Shown here: piece by piece, positions 12,364 to 25,800 of the stretch | Layout of the letters: each line of letters opens with the position of its first letter | How positions within the stretch are numbered: the first letter of the stretch is position 1 | Assembly (NCBI GenBank): GCA_026008535.1 | Contig: BRKX01000002.1 | Coordinates: 73,305,380-73,369,379 of the forward strand | Length of the DNA: 64,000 nucleotides | Reading direction: 5' to 3' | Source of the DNA: Perilla frutescens | Lineage: Eukaryota > Streptophyta > Magnoliopsida > Lamiales > Lamiaceae | Made by a program: the position numbers and the translations under genes | The notes under the pieces: model-generated | Databases searched by the model: none | Told to the model about the DNA's origin: nothing | The model's input: the letters and a program-made list of their open reading frames with translations, nothing else

Positions 12364-12804
12364 CTATTGGATATCAGCCTCGTCGACGGTTCATCTCTCA
12401 CCATCGTTGACGCGGTCTTCACCGCATGACACTCAAGTGTCGGGGAAAAAAAGAATGGCTCAGGTTCACCTTTGCTCGGATTTTCAATCAATAGACATCA
12501 CAACACACCTCAACACTAAGCCAACAAACCCACACCTCAACCCTAAGCAACGCTACCTTCTCGACTTTCCCGACGAGCAAGCCAGCAACACACTAACCAC
12601 GGAGGTTGACTCACATAGAGACCACAAGAGCACGAAGCTCAATCAATGATTGCCCACAAAGACCGCCAGAAAAAGCAGAGGAACAGCCCACGAAGAGCAG
12701 AGAACAAGAGATCAATTACAAAGAGTGAATTGAACGGGTGATTTCAGATGTTGAAGATGAGAGAACAGTAGAATGATAAATAGGCTATCATTAAGGTTGA
12801 GTTA
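12364..12804. repeat. Direct repeat copy 2 (~440 bp), partner of 9633-10076
   Basis: Same orientation as copy 1 and alignable from the TATCAGCC start to the GATAAATAGG end. The reading frame seen in copy 1 is broken here, which argues against a conserved protein. Confidence 0.7.
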
Positions 12805-14200
12805 ATGGATCGTGATTGTATGTTAATCCAATAATAACTAGGAACTTGGTGGGTTGTTGTGGACACACGAGAAATCGATAAACACAACAAACTTGTGTTT
12901 GTCTTGGGCAATAGGTTTCCTATCATTTACATCTCTTAGGGGAATCAGGAGGTGGATGATAGGTTAGAGATTTAACCGTCAAGAAATCACTATTAAATCT
13001 AAATTGAAATGATGAATAAGGAGACATAGCTAAGAATTCGGTTTTCATAATTGAGTGACTTAATCGTGTAGGAAAATCGTTATGCTCATGATCAAGTGAG
13101 TGTAAGTTAAACTAGATTCTAGTTCAAATTTTGGAACCTTTGTTATTTGATATTTCTAGTATTTACTTTTGCAGATTTAATTTTCAATTGTTGTGACCAC
13201 GATACCAAACCCCTTTTGTGATTGGTGACTGAAAGTAAGATCGCGGCAGCTCTCTATGAGATCGATTTTACTCACAATTAGCTACGCTCTCTATAGGCAC
13301 AAGAATTATAAATTTATTTTGATCGCGAAACAACCACATGTCAAGGTGCTTAAGACATTAGGGTATCTAACACATAAGCTCTTTTCTCAGAAGTTAAAAT
13401 TATTCTCAAATTCTAAAACCAATCTTTAAAATTTGGGCTAGTGAGTTTATTTTGGTCAATAATCGATGTTAATGGATTTTTAGTCATTTTGCAGACAATC
13501 TACAAAATAATAAAAATGGTAAAAATTAGCAAATAATGGAAAAATATTCAATTAATATAAGGTCTTTGATAACTAATTGTCCTCTATTATTTCATTCAAA
13601 TTTCATGAGTACATATATTAAAAGTGAGAAATGTACATATATTAAAAGTGAGAAATCATATTTTCTATTAAGATTGGAATTCAATAATAATATTCCACAT
13701 TTTAATTTCAAATACTTCCTTTCAATACTAACACAACCAATCCTCCTCAATTTGTATATATATAAGCATAGACAAGTTTCATGACAAAGAGGTATGTGAA
13801 TTTTTTCTAAGTAATTTTGAATAGTGTGTTAATGATATCTAAAATATAGGCTATATATCATTTATAGATCACTTACAAATAATTGAAATTGAACATGCTT
13901 GAACAAAGTTTGACAGTGTACAGAGATTTTCCATTTTTGAGACAAATAAAAATTGCGATGTGAGAAGCGAATGTTGAAAATTTAATAATAAGAAAGTAGA
14001 AGAATTACTAAATTATTGTTATACCCCGCAGTACTTAAAATTGCCATAAATATCAAAATTGTCACCGCATTACTTAAGAGAAACAACTGATCTGCATCGT
14101 CCAAATGAAGAGGATTGATGGATGAGATCGGTTCTTTGTTCCCACATAGGACTTTGGTTCTGACTCGATCCATTATCTCTCTCTCTATATATATTATTTA
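12805..14200. other. Degenerate gypsy-LTR-like segment and AT-rich spacer
   Basis: From about 12800 to 13340 the text resembles the 3' half of plant gypsy LTRs (TTTCTAGTATTTACTTTTGC followed by TTGTGACCACGATACC), but no duplication or edges could be fixed. A 24-bp unit is repeated in tandem at about 13609-13656 (GTACATATATTAAAAGTGAG core). No gene is visible. Confidence 0.4.
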
Positions 14201-14249
14201 ACGAGTTCTTGCGACGGTTTGCGGTTTTTCCATCAGTGTAACGATCTAT

Positions 14250-14355
14250 CCGAGTGTTCTTCGAACTTCCATACGAAGTCTTGCGCCATTCTTGGTAAAT
14301 TTCCGAGTGTTCTTCCAACTTCCATACAAAATCTTACGCCATTCTTGGTAAGTTT
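14250..14355. repeat. 53-bp tandem duplication
   Basis: Unit CCGAGTGTTCTTC... starts at 14250 and again at 14303, with a few substitutions. A second, 28-bp tandem pair follows at about 14383-14438 (AAATGTTTTGGGTTTTCTTG core). Confidence 0.75.
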
Positions 14356-14569
14356 TCAAGCATTCCGAGTGACTGCTTTTTTAAATGTTTTGGGTTTTCT
14401 TGCTGAGGGTAAATGTTTTGGGTTTTCTTGGTGAGGGTTCTTCCATTCATTTTTTAATAAGGGTTCTTCCATTTGGGTTTTTTCCATCTGTATTTAACGA
14501 ACGATCTTGCCTTTTTCCATATGCGTTTGATTCTTGGTAAGTTTTGGTATGGATAATGATGGTGGATCG

Positions 14570-15235
14570 GACACTGATTGGTTTTGGCACCGGTGGTGGG
14601 GGCTAGTGGAGCAGAACTCGTATTGTTGGATCCTAACTTACTCATTGCTATTGCTCCGGCTCTGACTGGTGGCGCTGGTGGTGGAGCAGAACCCGTGCTG
14701 CCGGATCCTGACTTACTGATTGCTCCGGCTCCTACTGGTGGTGTGGGTGGTGGAGCAAAACCCGTGTGATTCTGGATCTTGACTTACTGATTGCTCTGGC
14801 TCCGACTGGTAGCGTGGGTGGTGGAACAGAACCCGTGCTGTCGGATGCTGACTTAGCCTTCTCTATCTCTATATTGTTGTCTCCAGATGCTTACATTGCT
14901 AACAAGATCCATAATATTTTGCATGGTGAGCTTTTTAATCTTTATTTGTACTGGGTGTATGTTGGTGTCCAGCAGCAGGGGATGTGGTTGGCGCAGGGAT
15001 GAGATTGGTTGATAATGTTGGGCAGCAGTCGCTGTCTGATCAAGGTGCGCCGCTGGCTGATCCTGGTTTGCACGGGCTGGTTGATCCTGTTTTGCAGCCA
15101 CTGCTGGCTCTTCAAGTTGATCAAGGTTTTCAGTGGCTGGTTGATCCTGGTTCGCAGGGGCTGGCTAATTCTGGTCTCGCAGCAGTGGCTGATTATTCAG
15201 GGTCAGCAAGTTGATCAAGGTGTACAAGGACGGGC
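14570..15235. repeat. GC-richer tract of degenerate tandem repeats (~70 bp and ~30 bp units)
   Basis: At about 14580-14860 a unit containing GGTGGTGGAGCAGAACCCGT and TGACTTACTGATTGCTC is repeated three to four times. At about 15020-15220 a shorter unit around GGCTGGTTGATCCTGGTT recurs. Several short open frames overlap on both strands and encode Gly/Pro or Leu/Asp-rich repeats, but each copy shifts frame or hits a stop. It looks like a relic of a repetitive coding or satellite-like region. I do not recognise a protein family. Confidence 0.6.
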
Positions 15236-16890
15236 AAATACAAATATATAAAAATATATATATTTGCCGGGGTGACCCAATCGTGTAAGCCGTTTTCACT
15301 ATCACTGGGGTGACAAGTTTAAATCAGAAACTATTAAATGAACAATGCAATGGAGTTAAAATTTCCAAGTTACTTGAAAAATATATTTTTCTAAGTAATG
15401 AAATGCTTTCTAATTAATTAATTATTTTTCTATATTAAATGCATTTAAATATTTTTCAGTATATATATATATGCACTGAAAATCAATAATTGAAATTTCT
15501 GAGTAAATTTTAAAAAAAATGGGAGATCCATATGGTTCAATTCTTTACAGACATTTTAAATTTGGAATATTCCCTCCATTTTCTTCTGTCTCTTACACGG
15601 CGATTCGCTTTTTGCTTTTCGCCGGACAACGGTTATAGCATTATTTATCTTACATGGCCGTTATAGCATTCGCTCCATTGGACAGTGAAAGGTTTTCACG
15701 GAACCACTCTCTCTCACACACACTGGTGAGAACAAAGTTTATCTTCATTTTATTTTATGTATCAGTTGTTGCATACTACCTGTTCGATCATTTGTTTTTG
15801 TTTTCACACGATTAATTCTGATCGATTAGTTCAAAATGGACTTCAATATTTTTTAAGAATCTTCTTAACCGTCAACTCACATTGATTTTGACATATTTTC
15901 TTTCATTATAACTTGGTGAGAACAAAATTTATCTTTTGCAATTTCTGTTAGTATTCCTCTGATTCACTACTACTAGTGGTTTATATTTTCTTCTTTAATC
16001 TTCCAACTACTTTAATCTTCTCCTAAATTTTTTGTTTCAGATTTGTTTAGCCATGTGACCGATCGGTCTATTGAAACTTTCTTCTTATAACTCTAAATTG
16101 TCCAATTTTATTTTACTTAAATTGTCTACATTACTTTACCTCTGCATGTTAAAAATTTCATATAAGGTTCTTTTTTGATGCAACTGCTTATTTTAGATGG
16201 TATTCTCTCTCTTTCTCGAAAGTCTTTTACACTGTTTTTATTTTATTTTAAGTGATCATGTCCCAAACTTCAGGACATTGGAGATGCCTTTTCTTTTACC
16301 TACAAATTTTTGCTATGTTCTTTTATCGTACGATCATCTTCTTTAATAACAGTACAATATGGGAATAGGCCAAATTATTAAAGTACTCGTACTCAGTAGC
16401 AAGGCTCATGTGAATGGATTTCATTTCCAACAAATTTAGGTGGGTTTCAAGTATTTTCAACATAATAATTAAAAAACAATTAACTTGATTGTATATACAA
16501 AACACAAAGAATAAAAGTTTCTAGTTTTTTTTTTCAAAATACGAGATGAAATAGGTGTGAATGTACAAAATACTCCTGACATCGTGGCACAGGGTACACC
16601 CCCCCTAAACAAAATTTTCTCTTTCTTTCCCATAAAGACATTCTAATAATAGAAATTTCCCTACTCTATAGTTTTAGCCCTAGATTCTGAGTAATATGCC
16701 TTCATCAGGAACAACGGGAACAAAATCACTACTATGAACAAATTATACGTTCTAATATAGAATCAATGGCAGAACTCTTCAAATTAGGGACTTCTAATTT
16801 TTACCCGTTGATGAAAAAAATTCTTTCAACACTCCCCCCTTCCCCTCCTATGAACTGTACATGTTAGCTTTTACCTGTGAGTATTTACAA
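15236..16890. other. Spacer and SCC2 3' flank, no gene seen
   Basis: AT-rich DNA. The stretch at about 15560-15760 is somewhat GC-richer with CT tracts and could be promoter-like, but no gene follows. The last few hundred bases before 16890 are the probable 3' UTR of the minus-strand SCC2 gene. Confidence 0.5.
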
Positions 16891-19800
16891 CTATTGCCGT
16901 TGCCTGGCTCTGGTGGTGTAACTGCCTTTCCGGGCACTCTTATTCAACCTCGTTACACTGTTACCCCCCCAATCTTCACCATCATCGTAGCAATCATCAT
17001 CCATATCTGCCATTCGGACAGCCTTCCCACCTCTCCTCGAAGGCGGTCGTTTCCTTTTGATGTTTGCTGTGTAGGTTGAATAGTCAATTGTGTCTTCATT
17101 CAGCGCATTCTTGAAGTCCTGAGAAGTAGACAATGATAAGCCGATGAAACAGCAAACTGCTTATCTGGCAATCTATTAATATGTTATAATATTGTCTCTA
17201 CTAATTATTTATGAAGTGTATCTACTGTATTGTATGTGTGATACAATAATTATTCATAATTCAATTTTTAAAAATGTCATGTATTTAACCACAAAAACTT
17301 ATCACATGTTTGACAAATCAATCGTGAAGGCTGGACAAAAGCAAACCATAAGCACTCGAATCACCTGATATCTCCGTAAGAGGTCTTCGTAAGTGTTAGG
17401 AGGGTCAATGTTAACATCGCTGATATTGAACGGAATACTCTGTCGTAATAAAGTTTCTCCTGGTTTCACCGGTTCATTAGGAGAAAATGCCTAATCAAAG
17501 AGCAAAAACAGCATCATCAATTTGAATCCAAATATGATTATGAAGAAAGCACTAATTACCTGGCATCGGACATCATCGAGACCGTAAACAATCTTCAGGT
17601 GCCTCTTCAGCTTTAGAAGAAGCTGCATTGCACCAGCTGCTAGAAAGTCCACCTGAGAAAATCCATAATGCAACCTAAGCTACTTGAATGGCACAATCAT
17701 CTAATAAAGGCATTCCCACAATATACTGATTTAAAGAATAAGCAGAATGCTAGGGATGAGAAATGGGTGAAAAATTAAGTGTGATCATGGAAATTGATTT
17801 AAAAATACAGCATATGACTTAAAGCAGAAGTGTTGGTTCCAGCAGGGACATGGGAAGGGATTTTATTACCTACCATCTGGGACGGGTAAACCCTATTCGA
17901 CTTTCCAAGATTTTAACCATAGCATGTGATTGCTTCATTGATATCTCACATAAGAGAGTATATAAAATAACCAAACTAGAGGGCGTTAATCATGCCTCCT
18001 CTGCTCATCTTTTCCATATCCCTTTCTCTAACCAAATAAAAACAAACATTACCCTAGTTCTCCCCATCAGGAACATATTTTTCATAATACACATCAACAG
18101 TATCTGGACATGAACAGTCGCAATAAACCATTTGGCAGAATCCAGTCTCTACCAAGTAACTTAAATAAAAATAATAATTATTCACTGTAGCAATTTAGTT
18201 ACCATCGCATGTAAGTAGATGGGAAAAAAGGAGAAGTGTCACATGTACCTGGATTTTCTGCAAATCACTTGCAGAGATGCTATAAGGATCTCTTGAGGTC
18301 ATAGGATTCGTATTTGGATCCTTATTTAAATCTTCCCCATATAAATGCTGATCATGCAACTCCCCAGCTGGTGTCTGGCTACCATCAATGCCCATGGGTC
18401 TTTCACTACCAGGGTTGATAGCTTTATCTTCAACCATCCCATTCCCGTAGCTTTTATGAGCATTTACTTGTAATAAATTGAAAAAATCCTTAATGTTCGA
18501 TTCTAATGTCCCAGCCCTGACTTGTACCACTCGGTTTATAGTATAGATCAAATAAAGAGGCTCATCAGGTAATGTAAAAGGTAGCAAAGCAAGAATCTCT
18601 GCACAATACCTGCAAAAAAGGGAAGGCAGTCTCAGAAAGAACTTTGAAAGCGGTATCAACAAATTCACCCTAGGTAGATTGATAGAGCTCACATTAGAAA
18701 TGGTATCGTGGAATCACTCCAGGTTGGCGTTTCAAACTTGTGTACAACAGAGGACATGAATCTGTTTCTTGAAATTCGATTTCCACGAATGAGCTTATAG
18801 ATTCGAGCAACACCATGTCGTGCAATTGTTGAAGATCCCATGTCAGCCTTTCCCTTAATATTGTTAAATAATTTGGCTTGGGATTTATTGTTTGACATTT
18901 CAGGGGCACCTCCACTCATGGTACGAATGAATATAAATGACAATTGAAGGCCATCACCAAGACGGCTTTCGCAGAAAGCCGGATACCTGAAGCATTGCAG
19001 CTATTTAGCTTGTGTAAGGACTACAAGAGTAAAATTATATGTTATACAGGTTAACATACTTCTCATTCATATTCATCAAGAGATGATGAGACAGCTTTGC
19101 ATTAACTTCCTCCGGATCTGTCTCAAGTGCAATGAGATATGGAACGCAAGTAATAGGATGTACAAGACCTTGGCGCAACACAATTTCTACAATCTGGAAT
19201 CAGGAGAAAGCAATCACAAATCTCATATTAGGATAGCCTATGAGAACAAACAGATCAACATGATTGTGATTTATTTCTGCAGAGCAAACCCGCCATTGAT
19301 TACTAAAAACAAGACTACCAAGGCAACAAATAGCCATGCCACAAGCTGTTAATCTGATCACTAGCAACTAGACTGGGAACAGAATATGGCAAATACCTTA
19401 AGAGCAGCTTGACGGACATGTTCATTTGCATCCAGACTTCTTCCTAAGATGCCTTTCCAATATAGCTGAACTATACCCCCACATATGTTAGTATCACCAG
19501 CACCGGCAGCAACAGGCACACTGGTACCATCTGCTGACTGACTATTATTATCATTACTAGCTTTATCAGGCTCCATTCGGCTTTCCGCATCCAGAAGATA
19601 TTCGAACATGTTCTGTAATGATTGCATCTGACAAAGAAAACAATTAGCATAATGCACAGAAAGAACATGTCAATGACAACAAATAGTACCTTCAGACGAT
19701 AATCAGCATTGGCGGATAGAGTTGCCTCCAAAATTTTACCAACATCCTTTTGCAACATACATTCAGGCCGGGCAATTAAAACATAGCCTAATGCCTGGAG

Positions 19801-22800
19801 AATTAATACAATTATACAACTACAGAGTAAATTTACAGGCCAAAAGAATCTTAAAAACTGGGTAACATGCTAATACCTGTAATGCCCGAACTTTAATAAT
19901 GAAGTCCTCAGCCTGGAGATACTTTTTGAATAAGTCAATACTGCTTGCCACATCTATGTTTCTCGGGTTGGAAGCAGATGCATCCAATAATGAGCTACCA
20001 TAGCGTATCAACAACCCGAGACAAAACAGAGACCTGCCTACTTGCTGCAAAGAAAGGTGTATATCACCATCAAACTAAATATTTGAACAAACAGGCAAGA
20101 GCGGAAAAAAGGCAACAATTAGCGAGATAGAAACTAAACATGTTCACACTAATTTAGTCTTAATCAGGACCAGAGTGCATTGAGTTTTTGAAAAGTTATT
20201 TATATTTTTTAGGTTAAATGTCTAGACATCCTTTAAGTGACCCTAACTTAAAATAGACTACATGATTCGATTGAAAAAAGGTTGAACTCATCAACATGCA
20301 CAGTAAAAACAACTCAGACAATATTCCAGAAAATCAAGCAAAAAACTACAGTTATCCAACAGCATCAAGCAGTGACAGCTGCCAAACATCTTAATCAGCA
20401 GGTAAAAGAATAATTCCGCATGGCCTGAATTTTTATTTCGATGAAACTCATCAACACACATAAATGGAAAGAGACTAGAAGATCTGATGAACAAAAAGAA
20501 CTCACATTTCGAAGTGAATATAAATAATCATTTGTAAAGTAACTCAGTACATGGCAAACAGTAGATTGGAGCATGCCAAGAATCATAATAGTGAAATTTC
20601 TAATATGATTATTAACCTGCTTGTTATCAAACCCCAAGGAATCCAGGCGATTGTAGAACAACTGGATAAGATACTCAACAACACTCGCACCTTTTCCTGA
20701 TACTTTCCCCGCAGAGCATAAACATCTATATATGAGAGAGAAATTTTAGGGAGTAAAAGAAGTCACGTCTTCTAGAAATAGAAAGCAGTAATGATGATTT
20801 AAAACCAAGTCAAGATAAGTAAAAACAAAGATAGCCTCACAAGTGCATCCACATGTTCCTATTTAGGTTCAGAGAGTCATCTTAAATCTAGTGTTGTCAT
20901 TCATGTAGAGTACCATCCCCATTGAGAAAGCTTTCATCCATTTTTAATGACATGGAAGGATTTCATCGATATAGAGTATCCCCCCTCCCCAGCAGTGAAT
21001 TTTCATCATTTTACATCTTTATCATCAGCTCATATGGTCTTTGGCTTCATTTCTCATTCAAACAAGCATGTGTGCATCTTAACAGACGCATATGATGGCA
21101 GTAGTAGAGATGAAGGATCTCATAGATATAGACGTTGAAATACTCATAACTATGACAAGCAAAGAACTCAATCAAATTCTATACCAAGAAAAGGTGTAGC
21201 TATGGCACTGAGTATTGGGCCACTATAGGACATAATATGCATATGATGGCAGTAATAAAGAAGCATATGTTAAGATGGATGTAAGAGAAATCACGAAACC
21301 ATAGAATTAGGAATGGAAAGATTAGGAGCTAGTTCTGCATAGCCCCCATGGAGGACAAGAATAGAGAGAAATGTCTAATATGATCTGGTCATGTACAGAT
21401 GAGACCAAACGAGGCACCAAAATAACAAATCTTGGATTGAAAGGTTTAGAGGAAAACAAAGGAGGGGTTGAAAACTTAAGTGAAGTTGGCTAAGGAAGAC
21501 ATCATAAATCTAGGATTGAGTAATACTATGTAAGAGACCACACAAGTTGGAGAATAAACATCCATGTCTTTATGCATCAAGTAAAGATAGTGGCATCAAG
21601 TAAGCACTGTACTTTATGCAAGCATGGACAACTGTCAGGAAAGAATGCCGGACTATCATTTGTTTGAGGTCTTGTTCAAGATCATCCACAACAGTCTGAG
21701 GAAGTTTCCGCAATAATGGCAAGACAGAATCAATTATGAACAATATGCTCTCCAGCATCTGTGCAGCTACTCGATTGTCAGACTGTAAGAAAGAAAACTG
21801 GTCAGTTTTACCTCAATATCAAATTTTCAAAAACATAATCCCATTTAAGAACTTAACAAGAAGATCAAACAAATAAGAAGCGCCATGTGCCATTCTAACT
21901 ATCATGAAGGCTGAATTCAACAACTGAAGCAATCCATGAGCACCACCACCAAAACCTATATGTCAGTGAACAGGCTTGCATGTGCACATGCAAATCACAT
22001 ATTTGTACCTATAATACACTTGTCAGCAATTAATCCTTATACAAGTTTTTCACTTATTCAACATAGTATGCCGATGTTAAACATAGCCATAACCATCAAG
22101 CTATATTGGCAGCGCCAAAATCCATGCAGCAAACTATTAGAGTATATGATTAGAAAATCAGAACAGCTAGAAGAGTAATTTATCGTGTATTTTTTATAAG
22201 CTAACAACAAAATGCATTTAACCATTACCTGACTCCTCAAATATGGTTGCAGTGTGACAATAAATTGAGAAGGATCAGAGGCTGGTGCACATAATGTAGG
22301 ATCTACAAGACAAAATGCATGCAGGAGCAGAACATATGGAAGCATGCGGCCTTCTCCTTCTTCACTATTTGTCTCAGCAACCTGGAGAACAGCAAGAGAA
22401 TTGTAAAATAATTTGAAGATTGATATATAAACCAAACCTTGTTTAGTTCAAGAATAGAGACATTCAAGCATTTCATGCACAATGCTACCAACTCAGAAGC
22501 AGTGTCCTACAATTTTGTTCAGTATGTCAACTGATTGTTAGTAGAGAGGGGGTTAATAGTGCCAGTGCCACTATCAGAAATGATGCTTTCAGAGTGTTAA
22601 ATATCCCACATTGGTTGGGAAAAGTGGCATGTGCCACTTATTAAGGTGAGGGCAACCCTCCCCTTACAAGCCGGTTTTGTGAGGGTGAGTTAGGCCCGAT
22701 ATCCATTTCTAACATGGTATCAAAGCCAACCCCAGTTTCAATGTTGGGGCCCCCAATATCGAGTTCTCAGCGATTTGTGGCTTAGTTCCACGCTGCGCGT

Positions 22801-25800
22801 GAGGGGGCGTGTTAAATATCCCACATTGGTTGGGGAAAGTGGCATGTGCCACTTATTAAGGTGAGGGCAACCATCCCCTTACAAGCCGGTTTTGTGAGGG
22901 TGAGTTAGGCCCGATATCCATTTCTAACACAGAGCACGCCCACTTTCATAGACATCCAGACAAATGACTTTCCTCATTATGATGGTTTCAATTTCAAATA
23001 AAGTTTACATGTTACTGTTCACAATTATAAAATTGTCAGCACAGTTTTGCAAACCTTAGGCTAATGGTCTGCTTGATAAAGATAACATTACATCAATGAT
23101 TAAATATGTCCAGGGACCTTAAAGCATGATAATGGTTGAATACTTTTAGTTTTAGTATAAGCAACAGCTGCAATACAATGAAGTAAATGTGCAAGGAAAA
23201 AAAAGTGATATAGCAATGACCCAAGCTCTGTGAAAGCAATACCTGCAATACTTTTTCCAGCAGACACTTGCACATTAGCTCACAGCGCCTGCGTACTGAT
23301 GCAATTAATACAGGGTTTATCCCAGCCGCTTTAGCGGATTGGGGAAAGAAATCAAGGGCTAAGACTCGTCTAATGACAATAGCAAGAGGTTGGTGACTGG
23401 GCATCCTTCTCAATGTCTCAACAACCTGTTCCGTCTTCTTAGTCACTTCCAAAGGAACAGAACTACCATCTTTAAAAGTACGGCTTTGCAAACCAGAAGG
23501 CTCCTCAAACCAAAACTCATAAAATGTCTTGCAGACTAAGTCCTGCAGGAGGACATAGTAATACTGCTGTATCAGAAACAATGATCATAAACAGTTATCT
23601 AAATAATCCAAGGAAAGCAATTTACTTAGACATGAGATAAACTTGGTGTACTAGAGATAATAAAAAAATCTAAGCTACAATTACTCAATTTAATACTAGC
23701 TTTAAGGTATCATAAACAAAAGAAAAAATTAACCAGAAATCAGGCAATACAAACAACAGCTCATAATGTTCGAAATAGTAAGCTTTTCTGTGGATCACGT
23801 TTATTCTTCAGGAATCTTTCTGCACATTCTCCATTTCGTAAATATAAATAGTCACAACAAACAAATATGCATCTCAATTCCAAGATTCCATCAGATAATA
23901 TGGTCCAGCAAATAAACAAAATTAATAGCATAAGTATTCATCAGAAAAGAAAGTAGAGATAGCAAACTTTAAAAGCAAAGGCCTGGATGTAAAATTAAAA
24001 TATGATTCAAATTCACCGGTTATTTAGTACCTGTATGCTTGATTCTTCGTCATTGATACGGGAAATTATCTCCACACAAGCAGTGGTGCTCAGTGAAAAG
24101 TCAGTGGAGGAGGTACACATATCCTTGATAATTTTAATAGCACGTTTCCGAACACTTACTCCAGTATCCTTGATCCTCTCTGCTACCTTCTCAAAATACT
24201 AGAAGAAGAAGCCAGAAATTAAGAGGGCCAAGGCAGACAAAATAATGAAACATGAGCATAAGCAACCGAAATACCTTTAGACCAACATCAGGATGTGAAG
24301 CAATGTGCTTGCCAACAAGCTCAAGTGCTGCTTCTCTTACTGATATAGCAGAGTCACAAAACCTCCCTTCAACAGCTGTTTGCACCAGCTTGTCTCCCAA
24401 AACCTCTGGATCCGCTTCTACTATAATACTAACCTATTATGATTGTGCAATAATAAAAGAAAAAAGATGAGGAAAAGAGAACACATATTCTTAATGAATG
24501 GAAAACACATTCTTAATACCAGGACAGACAGAGAAGAATATGGGAAAAGAGGAGGAAAGGAGAGTAGCTAATAAAAGCAATTCATGGCATACCGCTCGCA
24601 TTGCCTTAGCACGTATCACTGGTGAGTTCTCCCTCAGGCTGGCCTGAAAATAGGAAGAGGTAGAAATAACTATTTAGTCTCAGACTCCAAACTAATCTAA
24701 GCAAAAAGTAGTTTCACCCACCAGTAGCACTTGAAGTATCTTGTCAAATCCTCTGGCAAAAGAACTATTTTGTCCCAATGCCAAAGTAACTTTTTTCACT
24801 GAATCCCTCGTCAGAAAGGATGGAAAGGAAAAAGAATCTCGTAGAATTGCTCTTGACTTTAGCCTTGCAAGGAAGTAGAGGAACTTCTGAGGAGAAGCAG
24901 GATCATCTTTATACCAAAGGCAAAGATAAAACCTGCAATATTTACAAAAGGTTATGGCACAAGAAATATTCAGAATTGAAGCAGTTAGCTTTAGTGACGG
25001 ACCATCGCATAAAGAGGTGCAGTTCATCTGCCGACCCAGCATCCTGCAAATAATTTAGGAGCATTTGTTGAATAATCTCCTGTTTTGTTACTAAGCCTGT
25101 AGCTCGAGAAGACTTTTTTGAAGCCCGATTTTGTTTCTGGTCATCCTTGGATTGGGACTCGCAATGCGTCTTCAATACAAGAAGCTGTTTCTCGCATAAG
25201 CAAACCTGGCAATCAAAGCTACGAGAAGAAGCATCCTGCTCTCTTTCTCCTATACAATCAAAATGGAATGGCCTTTGACAACCTTGGCATTCAAGAGTAG
25301 ACCTTTCAGCTGTTGAATCCAAACAAATAGAACAGACATCTCTCAGATAGTTAGGATCACCATTTTCACCATTCATCAACACCTGTACAATCCAAAAATT
25401 TTCCTTCCTACACAGTACTGCATCATGTTTTAACCTTGCAGCAATTGTACCAAGAAGGTCAATGGCCATTGTTCTGGCAGCAATATCTTTCGATTTCAAC
25501 CCAGCATTCTGAAGTAGTAACACACACAGTACCTGCAAGAACATTCCATAAATATTGATGCCCATGTAGACAATTCATGAATCAACTATGAACAAAGTAC
25601 CTCTAGGATAGGAGCTGAGGCTGGATACTCTGGTAAGTTCAAAGTAGTGAGCAAATCCATCACAAGATTTTCCATTATTGACTTCAATTCAGATGCGTCC
25701 TGACTTTTCGTGCTTGTATATCGCTGAAGAATTCGACTCCAAAAGAGGCAGCAAGAGTCTGTAACTGCCTCATGGCATTTGGAAGGGTAATCAGCATCAA

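Noticed and set aside
22595..22929. Cassandra TRIM
   Set aside because: The LTRs carry no 5S rRNA-like sequence, so the Cassandra name does not apply.
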